From contig JAGMBO010000029.1 in NCBI GenBank assembly GCA_023129715.1, positions 31,018-95,017 of the forward strand: a stretch of 64,000 nucleotides of DNA, written 5' to 3'. The notes beneath the pieces are model-generated. The model did no database searches and had not been told where the DNA came from. It was given only the letters and a program-made list of their open reading frames with translations. This document shows, piece after piece, positions 36,623-46,700 of the stretch. Numbering within the stretch: position 1 is the stretch's first letter; each line of letters opens with the position of its first letter. The DNA comes from Candidatus Eiseniibacteriota bacterium. GTDB lineage: Bacteria; Eisenbacteria; RBG-16-71-46; CAIMUX01; WJJG01. The translations under genes were made by a program, and so were the position numbers.

Positions 36623-37522
36623 CTATCCCTTCTCCACCTCTCCAACCATCCTCCCGCACCATAGGACACGCTCGAGTATGCGTTCCAGATCGAATCCCGA
36701 ATAGTCCCTCTCTCGGAGAACCGATTTCAGGCGGGTGACCAATTGCCCGCGCAGGGCGTTCAGTCGTTCCGGCCCGACATTGACAGGCTCATTCCCGGGA
36801 ACCGCGAGCTTCAGGCGCACAAGCTCAATGAACTCATCGTCATCGAATCGCAGCAACCCGTGTCCCAGAGCATGATCTAGGTCGAAGAAATCCCTGACAG
36901 CAGGTTCTCGCCGGGTCAGGGCGGCTCGAGTCTTCTCCGCGAGAGCCTCGCGGAGGTCAATGGACAGGATGTGCAGATCCGGGACCATGGCATCACCTGT
37001 GACTGGATCCCGGAGAGCTGTTCTGGCGGCCTGCCTACACGGAGGTATCAGCAAGGGCTCTCGAAGTCCGACCTCGATCTTGATCCGCTCGCCCAGTCCG
37101 GTCAGCAGAGATGGATAACCGATACTCCCAAAGTACTGTCTGGATTCATTGCTTCCTGCGAGAGGCTGCCGCCACGTGAGGCCGGGCGGGCGCTTCGATA
37201 GTGCTTCCGCGGCTTGCTTGACCTCGACAATCCGCTCCCGGCGATCGCGGCGCTTGGCTTCCAATGGCATCGGGATGACGAAATCCAGATCCTCGCTCAG
37301 GCGATAGAAATCCGCGTGGACTTTGGCCAGGCAGGTACCGCCCTTGAATACGAGTGGCGATTCCGGCTGAGCGGCGAGATACTGAAGCACTACACTACAG
37401 AAGTAGTCCTTCTCAATCAGACCGGGTGTGAATCCGGTCTGGGCCGCCGTGAAGCTCACCGCCTCCAAGAACAGGTCCGCGTCTTCATGGACACGGAGGG
37501 GCGTCCAATCAGCCGCGCTCAT
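36623..37522 (-). CDS. abiEii: AbiEii/AbiGii-type nucleotidyltransferase toxin
   Basis: 299-aa toxin of a type IV toxin-antitoxin and abortive-infection system. The nucleotidyltransferase core is complete: IEKDYF (37-41), FKGGTCLAK with Gly61-Gly62-Thr63, and SEDLDF (76-81) supplying the metal-binding Asp pair; later DLREALAEKTRAALTRREPAVRDFFDL. These toxins transfer nucleotides onto RNA targets such as tRNA. It overlaps the antitoxin gene by 14 bp. Confidence 0.93.
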   Translation of the reverse strand: MSAADWTPLRVHEDADLFLEAVSFTAAQTGFTPGLIEKDYFCSVVLQYLAAQPESPLVFKGGTCLAKVHADFYRLSEDLDFVIPMPLEAKRRDRRERIVEVKQAAEALSKRPPGLTWRQPLAGSNESRQYFGSIGYPSLLTGLGERIKIEVGLREPLLIPPCRQAARTALRDPVTGDAMVPDLHILSIDLREALAEKTRAALTRREPAVRDFFDLDHALGHGLLRFDDDEFIELVRLKLAVPGNEPVNVGPERLNALRGQLVTRLKSVLRERDYSGFDLERILERVLWCGRMVGEVEKG

Positions 37523-38309
37523 TCAGCACGACCCCCCACCGCCGACTCGTCCTTCCACGTTTGGCATACGCGGGGATCCAGGGAATCAGGCTCGTTGATT
37601 GAGCGAGTTTGTTCTCCATCCGTGCCAGAAGAACCTCGGCGACCCCTTCCAGCTCCAGAAGCGCACCGATGCGGCGAGTCGTTCCCTTGTTGCCGTAGCG
37701 CAGCGTCATGTCGACCAGTTCGGGAGCCGCCACCAGCCCCGCCGCCAGATCGCCGCGGATCCAATCGAAGGCCCGCGGGAGGCTGTCGAATCGCGACCAG
37801 TCGTGAACGGAATCGACAAGGGTCCGCGCACGGGATGAATACACGGCCTGGTTCCCGGCCGGAGAGACGAAGGTCTCGGTGCCCCCTAGCCGCGCGTCGG
37901 CAACCCTGATCAGAGTCAAGGCAACCGAACCGATCTGTCGCTCTTCGGACACCCGGTTGTTGTAAGCGTAGACGCGCGCCAGCACTTGATCATCGAATCC
38001 GTAGCGGTGGAAGGCATTCGGCCCGCAGATCTGGTAGCGCCCCGCTCGGTCCTCCATCCAGGTGTTGAGCGCGAGGATCTCGTCAGGGCTCCAGATCCCC
38101 CCCAGCGGCAGTCGCGGCGGGACCAGGTAGAGGCCGCGCCGGACCTTGGCAATCATCTCCGCTCGGGCCAGTCTGCTCAGCAGCTCCCGCTCCTGCTTGG
38201 CGGAGATACGCAACGGCCCGACCAGGTCGCCGGTTCGAAGGGTGGCCAGGCCCCGCAGATGCGCGTAGGCGAAGAGTTGGCGCTCAAGCTTCCCAAGCCT
38301 CTGCTTCAT
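37509..38309 (-). CDS. abiEi: AbiEi-type antitoxin and transcriptional repressor
   Basis: 266 aa. The N-terminal winged helix (LATLRTGDLVGPLRISAKQ, ELLSRLARAEMIAKVRRGLY) and following AbiEi domain (IWSPDEILALNTWM, FHRYGFDDQ, ARTLVDSVHDW) fit AbiEi. Such antitoxins bind inverted repeats in front of their own gene, and such repeats are present here. Translation appears to start at the first nucleotide of the transcript. Confidence 0.92.
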   Translation of the reverse strand: MKQRLGKLERQLFAYAHLRGLATLRTGDLVGPLRISAKQERELLSRLARAEMIAKVRRGLYLVPPRLPLGGIWSPDEILALNTWMEDRAGRYQICGPNAFHRYGFDDQVLARVYAYNNRVSEERQIGSVALTLIRVADARLGGTETFVSPAGNQAVYSSRARTLVDSVHDWSRFDSLPRAFDWIRGDLAAGLVAAPELVDMTLRYGNKGTTRRIGALLELEGVAEVLLARMENKLAQSTSLIPWIPAYAKRGRTSRRWGVVLNERG

Positions 38310-38370
38310 GGTGGCATTGTATTTTGAGTAAATTGCCTGTCAAGCAATTAAGGTGAACAGGAATACAATG
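38310..38370 (-). promoter_or_regulatory. abiE promoter within nested palindromes
   Basis: On the minus strand TTGACA, 16 bp, TACAAT, then only 6 nt to the ATG, so the mRNA should be leaderless. The promoter is framed by an outer inverted repeat (cattgtatt 38315-38323 with aatacaatg 38362-38370) and an inner one (aattgc 38331-38336 with gcaatt 38344-38349). The outer repeat covers the -10, fitting repression by AbiEi. Confidence 0.8.
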
Positions 38371-38789
38371 CGGTCAGCGTTCCCCTCGCCTTCCTGAGCC
38401 GTCGGTCACTAGCCCGATGCGAGCCAACAGACTGGATGATCATGCCCGCGGCACGCGCCCCCGTCTGACAACGACTTACGTTTCAAGTAGTTACATCCCA
38501 CCAGCTGCCCGCCGCCGCCAACATCTCCCAAGTGCAGAGACCCTGATGCCGGCAGGATCTCCAACGATCCTCGAACTCCACGGGGCGGCCAACCACAGGG
38601 TGCGAGACCTGGGAGCGCTGCTGCCCGGAGCGCGGAGTGGCGCGATGGATGGCGCAGCGTCCGCCAGCACCGCGAGCTGGAACAGCCGGCGGAATGCGCA
38701 CCGCAGATGAAACCCCGGCGGGGCGGATCTCGTCTCTTTGTATGTCGAGATGATTTGGAAACCATGGTGCTCATCCGGGGAGGTTCGAC
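38371..38789. other. Gap between abiE and exported paralogues
   Basis: No gene recognised. The RBS ggggaggttcgac for the next gene ends it. Confidence 0.4.
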
Positions 38790-39338
38790 ATGCTGCGCAG
38801 CCTGATAATCGGTGGCCTCTTGGTGGCGCTCAGTGCCGGCGCCGCCCTGGGGGGATCGCCCCAGCGCTGGCTCCACATCCGCGTCGAGGGGGACGATGAA
38901 ACCGTCCGCGTCAATCTGCCCTTCCAGCTCATCGAGGCGGTCCTGCCCTTGATCGATGTTGACGACTTCGAGCGCGGGCGCGTGCGGATCGACATCGACG
39001 AGTTCGATGTCGACGATATCGACTTCCCGGCCCTGATCGATGCCCTTCGCGAATCGGAGGAAGGCGAGTACGTCACCGTCGAAAGCCACGACGAGAACGT
39101 GCGGGTGACCAAGCAGGGAGAGCACCTGCTGATCAACATCGAGGATGGCCGTGAGCGGGTCGAAGTTCGCGTCCGTCTGGCCGTCGTCGATGCCCTCTTC
39201 TCGGGAGAGCCCGATGAACTCGATATCCTCGCCGCGGTCCAGGCGCTGGGCGACGAGGAGGAATGCGATCTGGTAACCGTCCACGGGGATGACGAGACGG
39301 TGCGGATCTGGGTCGACCGCAGCAACACGGGTGACTAG
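38790..39338 (+). CDS. Exported acidic protein, paralogue A
   Basis: 182 aa, signal peptide about 1-21 (LIIGGLLVALSAGAALGG). The mature part is strongly acidic and consists of a repeated unit of the form VxVExxDExVRVxxxxxxLxxxIExGxExVxVRVxLxxVxAL. The first and last copies contain GDDETVRV and GDDETVRI, showing internal duplication. It pairs with the next gene, which carries the same unit. No known family is recognised; likely a periplasmic or envelope protein. Confidence 0.65.
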   Translation: MLRSLIIGGLLVALSAGAALGGSPQRWLHIRVEGDDETVRVNLPFQLIEAVLPLIDVDDFERGRVRIDIDEFDVDDIDFPALIDALRESEEGEYVTVESHDENVRVTKQGEHLLINIEDGRERVEVRVRLAVVDALFSGEPDELDILAAVQALGDEEECDLVTVHGDDETVRIWVDRSNTGD

Positions 39339-39350
39339 CGGGAGGTTGTC

Positions 39351-39794
39351 ATGTCCTCACGACCGTTCTTACTGACCTTCGGCCTCCTCGTCCTGCTGCT
39401 CCTCTGCGTGGGAGGAGCCCTGGCCGTCTCGGTGCACAAGGCTGGGATCATCGAGGTCGACATCCATGCCACCGGCCCCGGGGGCTGTGACCTGCGAGGG
39501 CTGAAGGTGCCCGGCGCGCTGGCGCCAATCCTAATCGATCTCGTGCCCAACGATGAGTTCGACGAAGCCCGCGAAGAAATCGACGAATGGTGCCCGCTGG
39601 CCCGGGAAATCTGCCGGGCGATCGGGCGCTGCCCCGATTTCGTGCTCGCAGAGGTCGAAAGCGACGGGGAGTTCGTCAAGGTCTCGATGGAGGGACGCCG
39701 CCTGGTGGTGATCATCGAGAGCGACGACGAGAAGATCCGCATCGTTGTGCCGATCGGGACCGTCGAGGCGGTACTCAAGAAGCTGGATTCCTAG
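39351..39794 (+). CDS. Exported acidic protein, paralogue B
   Basis: 147 aa, N-terminal membrane/signal segment (LLTFGLLVLLLLCVGGALAV), then five cysteines in GGCDLRG, DEWCPLAREICRAIGRC. The C-terminal half AEVESDGEFVKVSMEGRRL and VVIIESDDEKIRIVVPIGTV aligns by eye with the repeated unit of paralogue A. It starts 12 bp after A behind the same type of RBS (gcgggaggttgtc), so the two form an operon. Function unknown. Confidence 0.65.
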   Translation: MSSRPFLLTFGLLVLLLLCVGGALAVSVHKAGIIEVDIHATGPGGCDLRGLKVPGALAPILIDLVPNDEFDEAREEIDEWCPLAREICRAIGRCPDFVLAEVESDGEFVKVSMEGRRLVVIIESDDEKIRIVVPIGTVEAVLKKLDS

Positions 39795-39962
39795 ACTCAT
39801 AGAACATGCCACCTGACCTGCGGCAAGCTGCCCTGCAATGAGGGGTCGGCAGGGCCCCCCTTCGCCGTCACAGTCCCCGAAGACTCTGTCTGGTGGCATC
39901 TTGATTCGATTCCGAACTGCCAGGGCCGATGTCCTCTCACGGAGACGTGGATGGGTCTCCCC

Positions 39963-39997
39963 ATCCGCTATCCACTATCCGCCATCCACTATCCGCA
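39963..39997. repeat. 7-bp tandem repeat, five copies
   Basis: Heptamers of the form atccRcY between the exported pair and the TetR gene. The rest of the gap 39795-40249 has no gene; an 8-bp repeat pair (tgccacc/ggtggca at about 39809 and 39890) is the only other structure. Confidence 0.85.
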
Positions 39998-40249
39998 TCC
40001 CCGACCCACAATCCGTCCTATCAGAAGACCTTATTCGTCACGTGAAGAAGAATTCATATGGTGAACGGGAACTCGTGAGTGCAAACCCGCGTATCTGCGT
40101 GTAATGATCCCGGGGTTGAATGGAAATTCGTCTCCCGAATGTCAATTCTGCCACGGCGTCTGCGAGCAGGCCCTCTCGGGGGGACGGGAGCATCGGGGCT
40201 CGGGCCGGAGGGGAGGGAGGGGCCGTATGAGAGCCAAGGAGCGAATCCG

Positions 40250-40954
40250 ATGAGGTCTGACAGATCCGAAGCTGGCGCCGCGGAGAATCCGCGGCCGGCG
40301 CCGCTCGCCGCGAAGGGCGAACGCGAGCCGGGACGGCTGAGCAGGAAACAGCGCGATTTCAGGCGCCATCAGCGCGACACGCTCCAGGCTGCCGAGCGGC
40401 TGCTCTTCGAGCACAGCTATCAGGACATCACCGTCCAGCAGATCGCCCAGGAGGCCGAGTTCAGCATCGGCTATATCTACAAGCTCTTTCCCAACAAGGA
40501 GGAGATCTTCGCCTCGGTCATCCGGGAACGGCACCGCGAGATGTTCGAGCTGATCGAACAGGGCTTGAAGATGCCGACGCCGGTGCCGGAGCGGTTCCAT
40601 TCCCTACTCGTGCGGCTCTTCGAATGGATCGATGAGCATATGGCCTACACGGCGAGTTCCTGGCGCGACTTGTCCTACCTGTTCAAGCAGAATGCCGAGC
40701 TGCACGAGGAAGTCAACCGGCGCGACCGCGAGATCCGCGACCGCTTCACCGAGCTCTTCGCCGAGGGGATCCGCATCGGCTATCTCGCCGCTGAGGATCC
40801 GCAGACGATCGCGCTGGTGTTCCGGGCGGTTCTGTGGGGTCTCGTCCGCACGAGACTGACCGAGGGAACGCAGGAGCAGGACACCACCAGGCTCGCCGCG
40901 CTGACGATGCGGGTGATCACGCGCACCTTCGCCCCCGACGGCTTGGAGAACTAG
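40250..40954 (+). CDS. TetR-family repressor of the efflux operon
   Basis: 234 aa. TetR HTH at about residues 38-85 (RDTLQAAERLLFEHSYQDI, VQQIAQEAEFSIGYIYKLFPNKEEI), followed by an all-helical ligand domain. ATG 40250 stands behind aaggagcgaatccg; about 35 basic residues precede the HTH. The TolC gene starts 2 bp after its stop, so it is the first gene of the RND operon and most likely its ligand-responsive repressor. Its operator should lie in 40000-40250; I could not single one out. Confidence 0.9.
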   Translation: MRSDRSEAGAAENPRPAPLAAKGEREPGRLSRKQRDFRRHQRDTLQAAERLLFEHSYQDITVQQIAQEAEFSIGYIYKLFPNKEEIFASVIRERHREMFELIEQGLKMPTPVPERFHSLLVRLFEWIDEHMAYTASSWRDLSYLFKQNAELHEEVNRRDREIRDRFTELFAEGIRIGYLAAEDPQTIALVFRAVLWGLVRTRLTEGTQEQDTTRLAALTMRVITRTFAPDGLEN

Positions 40955-40955
40955 G

Positions 40956-42503
40956 ATGCGTTACGCAAAGCTTATCGTACACGGGAAGCTACTCGGCCGG
41001 TGGGTGGGGCTTCTCTCCACCTTGGCACCGAGTGCCGCGCTCGCGGTCGCGGCGCTCGCACTCATGCCCGGGCTTGCCGCCGGACAGCCTCCATCACCCG
41101 CCCCGGCCCTCTCCGGCGAGACGATCATTGCCATCCCGGGCGCCACCGAGAGCCTCGCGCTGGCGAGCTGCATCCAGGCCGCGCTCGAATCCAACGCCGA
41201 GCTCCAGGCGGTCCGCGAGGGTCGCGGAGAGCTTGCCGGCCAGATGGTCCAGGCGCGCGCGATCGGCTTGCCGACGCTCGATCTTTCCGGAACCTGGACG
41301 CGCGGTCGCGACCCGAGCTTCGCCTTCGACCAAACATTTGGTGGAGGCTCCGAGGGTTTCGGAGATAGCGCGTTGGATAGCCTTCTCGGCGGAATCAGCT
41401 TCATTCCCAGCCCGGAGGATATCCCCGCGCAGACCTTCTGGCGCACCAGTCTCAATGCGCACTGGGAACTTCAGCCTACGTTGATCTACAACGCGATCTC
41501 GGCCGCCGGGCTGGGCATCCGCCGGCAGGAAATCCTCATCGCCGACGCCGAGCAGAAGACGACCGAGGCGGTGATGAACGCCTATCACGCCGCCGTTCTG
41601 GCGGGTGAGTCCGTCGCCGCCCTCGACGCCGATCTGGCCGCGAAGGCGGAATTCCTCGAGACGACCCGGCACCGGCTGCGCCTGGGACTCTCGACCCCTC
41701 TGGACACGCTGCGGGCGGCAGTCGGCTACGCGAATCTGCTGCCCCAGCGGCGCTCGGCCGAGCAGCGCCTCCGCGACGCCGGAGCGAACCTGAACGTGCT
41801 CATCGGGCGTCCCGCCTACACACCGATCGCGGTGGAAACCGATGCTCCGCTCGAATTGGAGGTGATCGATCCCGACCTAGCCGTGACCGCCGTCACCCGC
41901 CGGCCGGACATCAGCGAGCTCGATGTCTATCAGCGCATCCTCCATCGCAGCCGGGGGGCGATCAAGTCCGAGCATCACCCCTCCCTGGCCGCCGACGCGT
42001 CCTACGGCTATGTCACCGGCGAACTGCCCGAGTTGACCGACGAGGGACACGATTTTTGGAGTGCCAGTGTCACTCTCAAAGTGCCGCTCTTCGACGGCCT
42101 GCGCACCAAGGGGCGGATCCAGGAGGCCGAAGCGCAGATCCGCCGGGCCCGCCTACAATGTGAAGAAGCGCTGCGCCGAGCCCGGCTGGAGATCCTCTCG
42201 ATCCTCGGCGACCTCGAGGCGGCCCGCCGGAATCACGCCGCGGCGAAACTGAATCGCATCGCCGCCGATGATGCGCTCACCCAGGTCTCCCTGCGCTACG
42301 AGCTCGGCAAGGCGGACTACATCTCGGTGCTCGATGTGCAGGCCGACCGTCTATTGGCCCAGAGCAATCGGATTCAGGCGCGCAATGAAGTGCTCACCTT
42401 GACCGCTTCATTGAAGCGCGCCATGGGATTCGCGCCAACCGTCCCCCTGAGAGGGATTCTCGACGCCTTGAGACGGGAGCGGGCGGAGGAGTCACCGGAC
42501 TAG
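40956..42503 (+). CDS. TolC-family outer-membrane efflux protein
   Basis: 515 aa with a signal peptide ending near GLAAGQ (about 43). Two outer-membrane efflux repeats with long amphipathic helices (ALASCIQAALESNAELQAV; RRPDISELDVYQRILHRSR; ARLEILSILGDLEAARRN; LGKADYISVLDVQADRLLAQ) match the family. It forms the exit duct for the RND pump encoded two genes on. Confidence 0.92.
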   Translation: MRYAKLIVHGKLLGRWVGLLSTLAPSAALAVAALALMPGLAAGQPPSPAPALSGETIIAIPGATESLALASCIQAALESNAELQAVREGRGELAGQMVQARAIGLPTLDLSGTWTRGRDPSFAFDQTFGGGSEGFGDSALDSLLGGISFIPSPEDIPAQTFWRTSLNAHWELQPTLIYNAISAAGLGIRRQEILIADAEQKTTEAVMNAYHAAVLAGESVAALDADLAAKAEFLETTRHRLRLGLSTPLDTLRAAVGYANLLPQRRSAEQRLRDAGANLNVLIGRPAYTPIAVETDAPLELEVIDPDLAVTAVTRRPDISELDVYQRILHRSRGAIKSEHHPSLAADASYGYVTGELPELTDEGHDFWSASVTLKVPLFDGLRTKGRIQEAEAQIRRARLQCEEALRRARLEILSILGDLEAARRNHAAAKLNRIAADDALTQVSLRYELGKADYISVLDVQADRLLAQSNRIQARNEVLTLTASLKRAMGFAPTVPLRGILDALRRERAEESPD

Positions 42504-42577
42504 ATTTCGAAGTCGCGAGTCATGGAGAAGCTGCGAGTCACAGAGAAGTCGCGAGTCACATGAAGAGGAGAATGGAG

Positions 42578-43750
42578 ATGACGATCCGAACGCCGCTGGC
42601 CTGGCCCATCGCCGGGATGGCCGCCTGCGCACTGATCGTGCTCGGTCTGCTCTCCGGCTGCTCACCGAGCGATGATAACAGCGAGGCCGGTGAAGGGCCC
42701 GCCGAGATTCCCCGCAACGTCCGGGTGCTGACGATCAGGTCGTCGGAACTCGAGCAATACCTGACGATCTCAGGTCCGACGCGCACGCTGCGCGGCACCG
42801 ATCTGAGCGCTGAAGAAGGTGGCCGGGTGATCGGGATCCCCCATGACAAGAGCGCCCTGGTGCGCGAGGGGGATGACCTGATCGTTCTCGATCGCCGGCT
42901 GCTCGCCGCCGAGCTGGCCTCCGCGCAGGCGAACCATGAGCTGCAGACCTTCAATGCCGAGCGCATGCAGGAACTCCGTGACGCCAACTCGGTCAGCGAG
43001 ATCGAGCTCCGCCAGGCCGAGACGACTCAACGCAGTGCCGCCGCCCAGGCCGAGATCGCCGCGATCCGCCACGAGCGCGCCGCGATCCCCGCCCCCTACG
43101 ACGGACTGGTAACCGACCGCTATGTCGAGCTGGGCCAGATCGTGACACCCGGCATGGCGGTTGCGCGGATCGTCGATCCAAGCGTGCTCGTCTTGGACGG
43201 GGCGGTGACCGAGCGCGAGGTGTACTTGATCACCGAGGGAATGCCGGCAGCGATTGCCTTCGACGGCGTCGAAGGTTTGGCCAAGGGCTACGTCCACTGG
43301 GTCGGATTCGAGGCCGATCCCCTGGCCGGCAAGTTCAAGGTCGAGATCCATCTCGACAACCGTGGACGGACCTTGCGTCCCGGCGTGATCGCACGAGCCC
43401 GGATCCTGACCAACACCCTACAGAATGTGATCACGATCCCCCGTGATGCCGTCGTCCAACGAGCGACTGGTCCCGTGGCCTACGTCGTCGATGAAGGCGT
43501 CGCCCAGAAACGCGACCTCCGGCTCGGCCCCGACCAGGGGCTGATGGTGGTCGTCGAGGAGGGCCTCCGCGTCGGCGATCGCCTCGTTGTGCGTGGCCAG
43601 CGCGAGATCCACGACGGATCCTCGGTCGCCGTACGCGAGGAGGCAACCGCGGCGGACGGAACCACGCCCAACGACCCGCGCGTCGTCTCGCAGTCGAATA
43701 CCGTCGCTGAACGCTGGCATGGCAACTCGGGCAACGAAGGGGCCGACTGA
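42578..43750 (+). CDS. RND periplasmic adaptor (membrane fusion protein)
   Basis: 390-aa lipoprotein adaptor. Lipobox LLSGC after a short signal. Order: barrel-sandwich, helical hairpin (ELASAQANHELQTFNAERM ... AQAEIAAIRHERA), then the second half of the lipoyl (IPAPYDGLVTDRYVELGQIV), beta-barrel, membrane-proximal domain. ATG 42578 is chosen over 42560 and 42572 by distance to gaggag. Three diverged copies of gcgagtcac.gagaag fill the short gap before it. Its stop overlaps the RND start (TGATG). Confidence 0.92.
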   Translation: MTIRTPLAWPIAGMAACALIVLGLLSGCSPSDDNSEAGEGPAEIPRNVRVLTIRSSELEQYLTISGPTRTLRGTDLSAEEGGRVIGIPHDKSALVREGDDLIVLDRRLLAAELASAQANHELQTFNAERMQELRDANSVSEIELRQAETTQRSAAAQAEIAAIRHERAAIPAPYDGLVTDRYVELGQIVTPGMAVARIVDPSVLVLDGAVTEREVYLITEGMPAAIAFDGVEGLAKGYVHWVGFEADPLAGKFKVEIHLDNRGRTLRPGVIARARILTNTLQNVITIPRDAVVQRATGPVAYVVDEGVAQKRDLRLGPDQGLMVVVEEGLRVGDRLVVRGQREIHDGSSVAVREEATAADGTTPNDPRVVSQSNTVAERWHGNSGNEGAD

Positions 43751-46700
43751 TGAAGCTCACCAATGTCGCCATCAACCGGGCGATGACCGTCTTCGCCCTG
43801 ATGATCATGGTGGTCATCATGGGTTACACCTACTACAGGGGTCTTCCCCGCGAGGCCTCGCCCGACATCAAGATCCCGTTCGTGTTGGTGATGGCCCCCT
43901 ACTTCGGAACCAGCCCGGAGGACATCGAGAACCTCGTCACCCGCAAGCTCGAGCAGCAACTGAAGGGCGTGGCCGATCTCAAGGAAATGTCGAGCGTCTC
44001 GGCCGAGGGCTATGCGCAGATCTTGCTGGAGTTCACATCGCGTGTCGAGATGAGCGACGCTTTGCAGAAGGTCCGCGACGCGGTCGAGGCCGCCAAGCCC
44101 GATCTTCCCCAGGATGTCCGCGACGATCTGGCGATCGTCGAGATCAGCTCCGACGACTGGCCGATCATGAGTATTGTCCTCTCGGGCGACTATGACCTCG
44201 TTGCGCTAAAACAGGTGGGCGAGGACATTCAGGAAGAGCTCGAGCGCATCGACGGCGTTCTCGAAATCACGCTCACCGGAGGCGTTGAGCGCGAGGTGCG
44301 TGTCGATGTCGATCCGCAGCGCCTGCGCTTCTACAATCTCGGCCTGATCGATGTGATGGATGCGATCCGCCTCGAGAACATCACCATTCCCGGCGGCGAT
44401 CTCGCCCTGGGAACCTACGACTACCAGGTGCGTGTGCCGGGAGAGTTCGAGTCGGTCGACGAGATTCCCGGGATCCTGATCAATCCCGGCGCGCCAACGC
44501 CGGTCTATGTCCGCGACGTTGCCGAGGTCTCGCTGGGCATCAAGGACCGCGAGACGATCTCCCGCCTCAATGGCACCGAGGCGGTCACCCTCTCGATCAA
44601 GAAGCGCAGCGGCGAGAATGCCATTCGGATTGCCGAGGAAGTCCACGCGGCCATCGAGCGCCTGAAGCCTACGATCCCCGAGGGGATCCAGGTGACCGTG
44701 ACCAACGATGTGTCGGTCTTCATCCAGGACATGGTCAATGAGCTCGAGAACAACATCCTGAGCGGACTGCTCCTGGTGATCATCGTGCTCTTCCTCTTCT
44801 TCGGGCTGCGCAATGCCCTCTTCGTCGGCGCAGCGATTCCCTTCTCGATGTTGATCTCGTTCATCATCCTGGCGGCAATGGGCATCACGCTGAACATCGT
44901 GGTGCTCTTCTCACTGATTCTCTCGCTCGGCATGCTCGTCGACAATGCGATCGTCATCGTCGAGAACATCTTCCGCTATCGGGTACGCGGCGAGGGAGCC
45001 GACGAGGCTGCGCGCAACGCGACGCACCAGGTTTCGGCAGCAGTGATCGCCTCGACCTTGACGACGGTGTGCGCTTTTGCGCCAATGATTGCCTGGCCTG
45101 GGATCATGGGCGAGTTCATGAAGTACTTGCCGATCACCGTGATCGTCACCCTAGTCTCATCCCTGCTGGTGGCAATCGTCTTCAATCCGGTCCTCTGTGC
45201 GCGCTTCATGCACGTGCCCAAGGGGGCCGGCACGACCAAGCGCCTCGGAGACCGGCTGATCGCCATTGGCCTTCGAACCTATACGCCAACGATTCGCTGG
45301 ACGCTGTGCCACCGCGCGTTGACCCTGGGCGGCATGTTCCTCCTGCTGGTCATCATCCTCGTCGCCTTTGCCCGGTTCAATGCCGGCGTCGAGCTCTTCC
45401 CCGACTCCGAGCCGACCTTCGCCTATGTCAATCTCGAGGCCCCCTCGGGAACTCGCGTGGAGGTTACCGACGTCTTCGCCAAGCAAGTTGAGGAAGAGAT
45501 CGCCAAGCTTCCCGATCTGAAAGCCTATGTGAGCGACGTCGGCACCGGGGGAGGCAATGTCTTCACCGCTGGCGGCGCGGCCGGGCACCTGGCAACCGTC
45601 AGTATGGAGTTCTTCAAGAAAGAGGAACGCACGACCAATACGCAAGAATCCCTCAAGAAATTGAGAGCGGAACTGAGCGACTTCACCGGCGGGCGCTTGA
45701 CGATCGACAAGGAGGAGGAAGGCCCTCCCACCGGCGCGCCGGTGACGATCGAGATCTCGGGAGATGACTTCGCGCTGCTCGGTGACGTGGCCGATGAGGT
45801 TCAGGATCGCATCCGTGACATCCCCGGGCTGGTCGACCTGCAGGACGACTACGACCGCGGACGGCCGGAGATCCAGATTCGCCCATCACTAGAGAAAGCC
45901 GGCCGCCTGGGATTGCGGACCATGGACTTGGCCAGCATGATCCGCACCGCGATCCATGGCGACGATGTCTCCGAATATCGATCCGGCGAGGACGAGTACG
46001 ACATCGTCGTGCGCTTGGCCGAGCCGGCTCGGCGCAGCATCGAGGACATCGAAGATCTGACGGTCTTCCACGAAGGCCAGCACATTCCGATCACTGCATT
46101 CGCCGAAGTGAGTTATGACGCCGGCTTGGCGTCAATCAACCGCATCGATTCCAGGCGTGTCGTCACCGTCACCGCCGAAGCTGCCGAAGGCTACAACAGC
46201 GCCGCGTTGCTCGGACAGGTCCAGGAGCGGCTGGCGGACATCTCCCTGCCGGCGGGCTACCGGGTGGACTACACCGGCGAGAACGAGGATATGGAGGAGG
46301 CGATCGAGTTCCTGAGCGATGCCTTCGCCATCGCCGTCATGGCGATGTTCCTGGTGCTGATCACTCAGTTCACCTCGCTGACGATCCCCTTCGTGATCAT
46401 CTCGAGCGTCATCCTCTCGCTGATCGGCGTGCTGACAGGCCTGATGGTCACCCGCACCCCCTTCGGGGTCATCATGACCGGGGTCGGGGTGATCTCCCTG
46501 GCCGGCATCGTGGTCAACAACGCCATCGTCCTGCTCGATTACGTGATCAAGCTGCGCGCCCGGGGCATGGAGAAGATGGAGGCGATTATCGAGGCGGGCC
46601 GCACACGTTTCCGTCCCGTGATCTTGACGGCAATCACCACGATTCTCGGACTGATTCCTCTGACGACCGGATTCTCGATCAACTTCGGCAGCCTTTTCTC

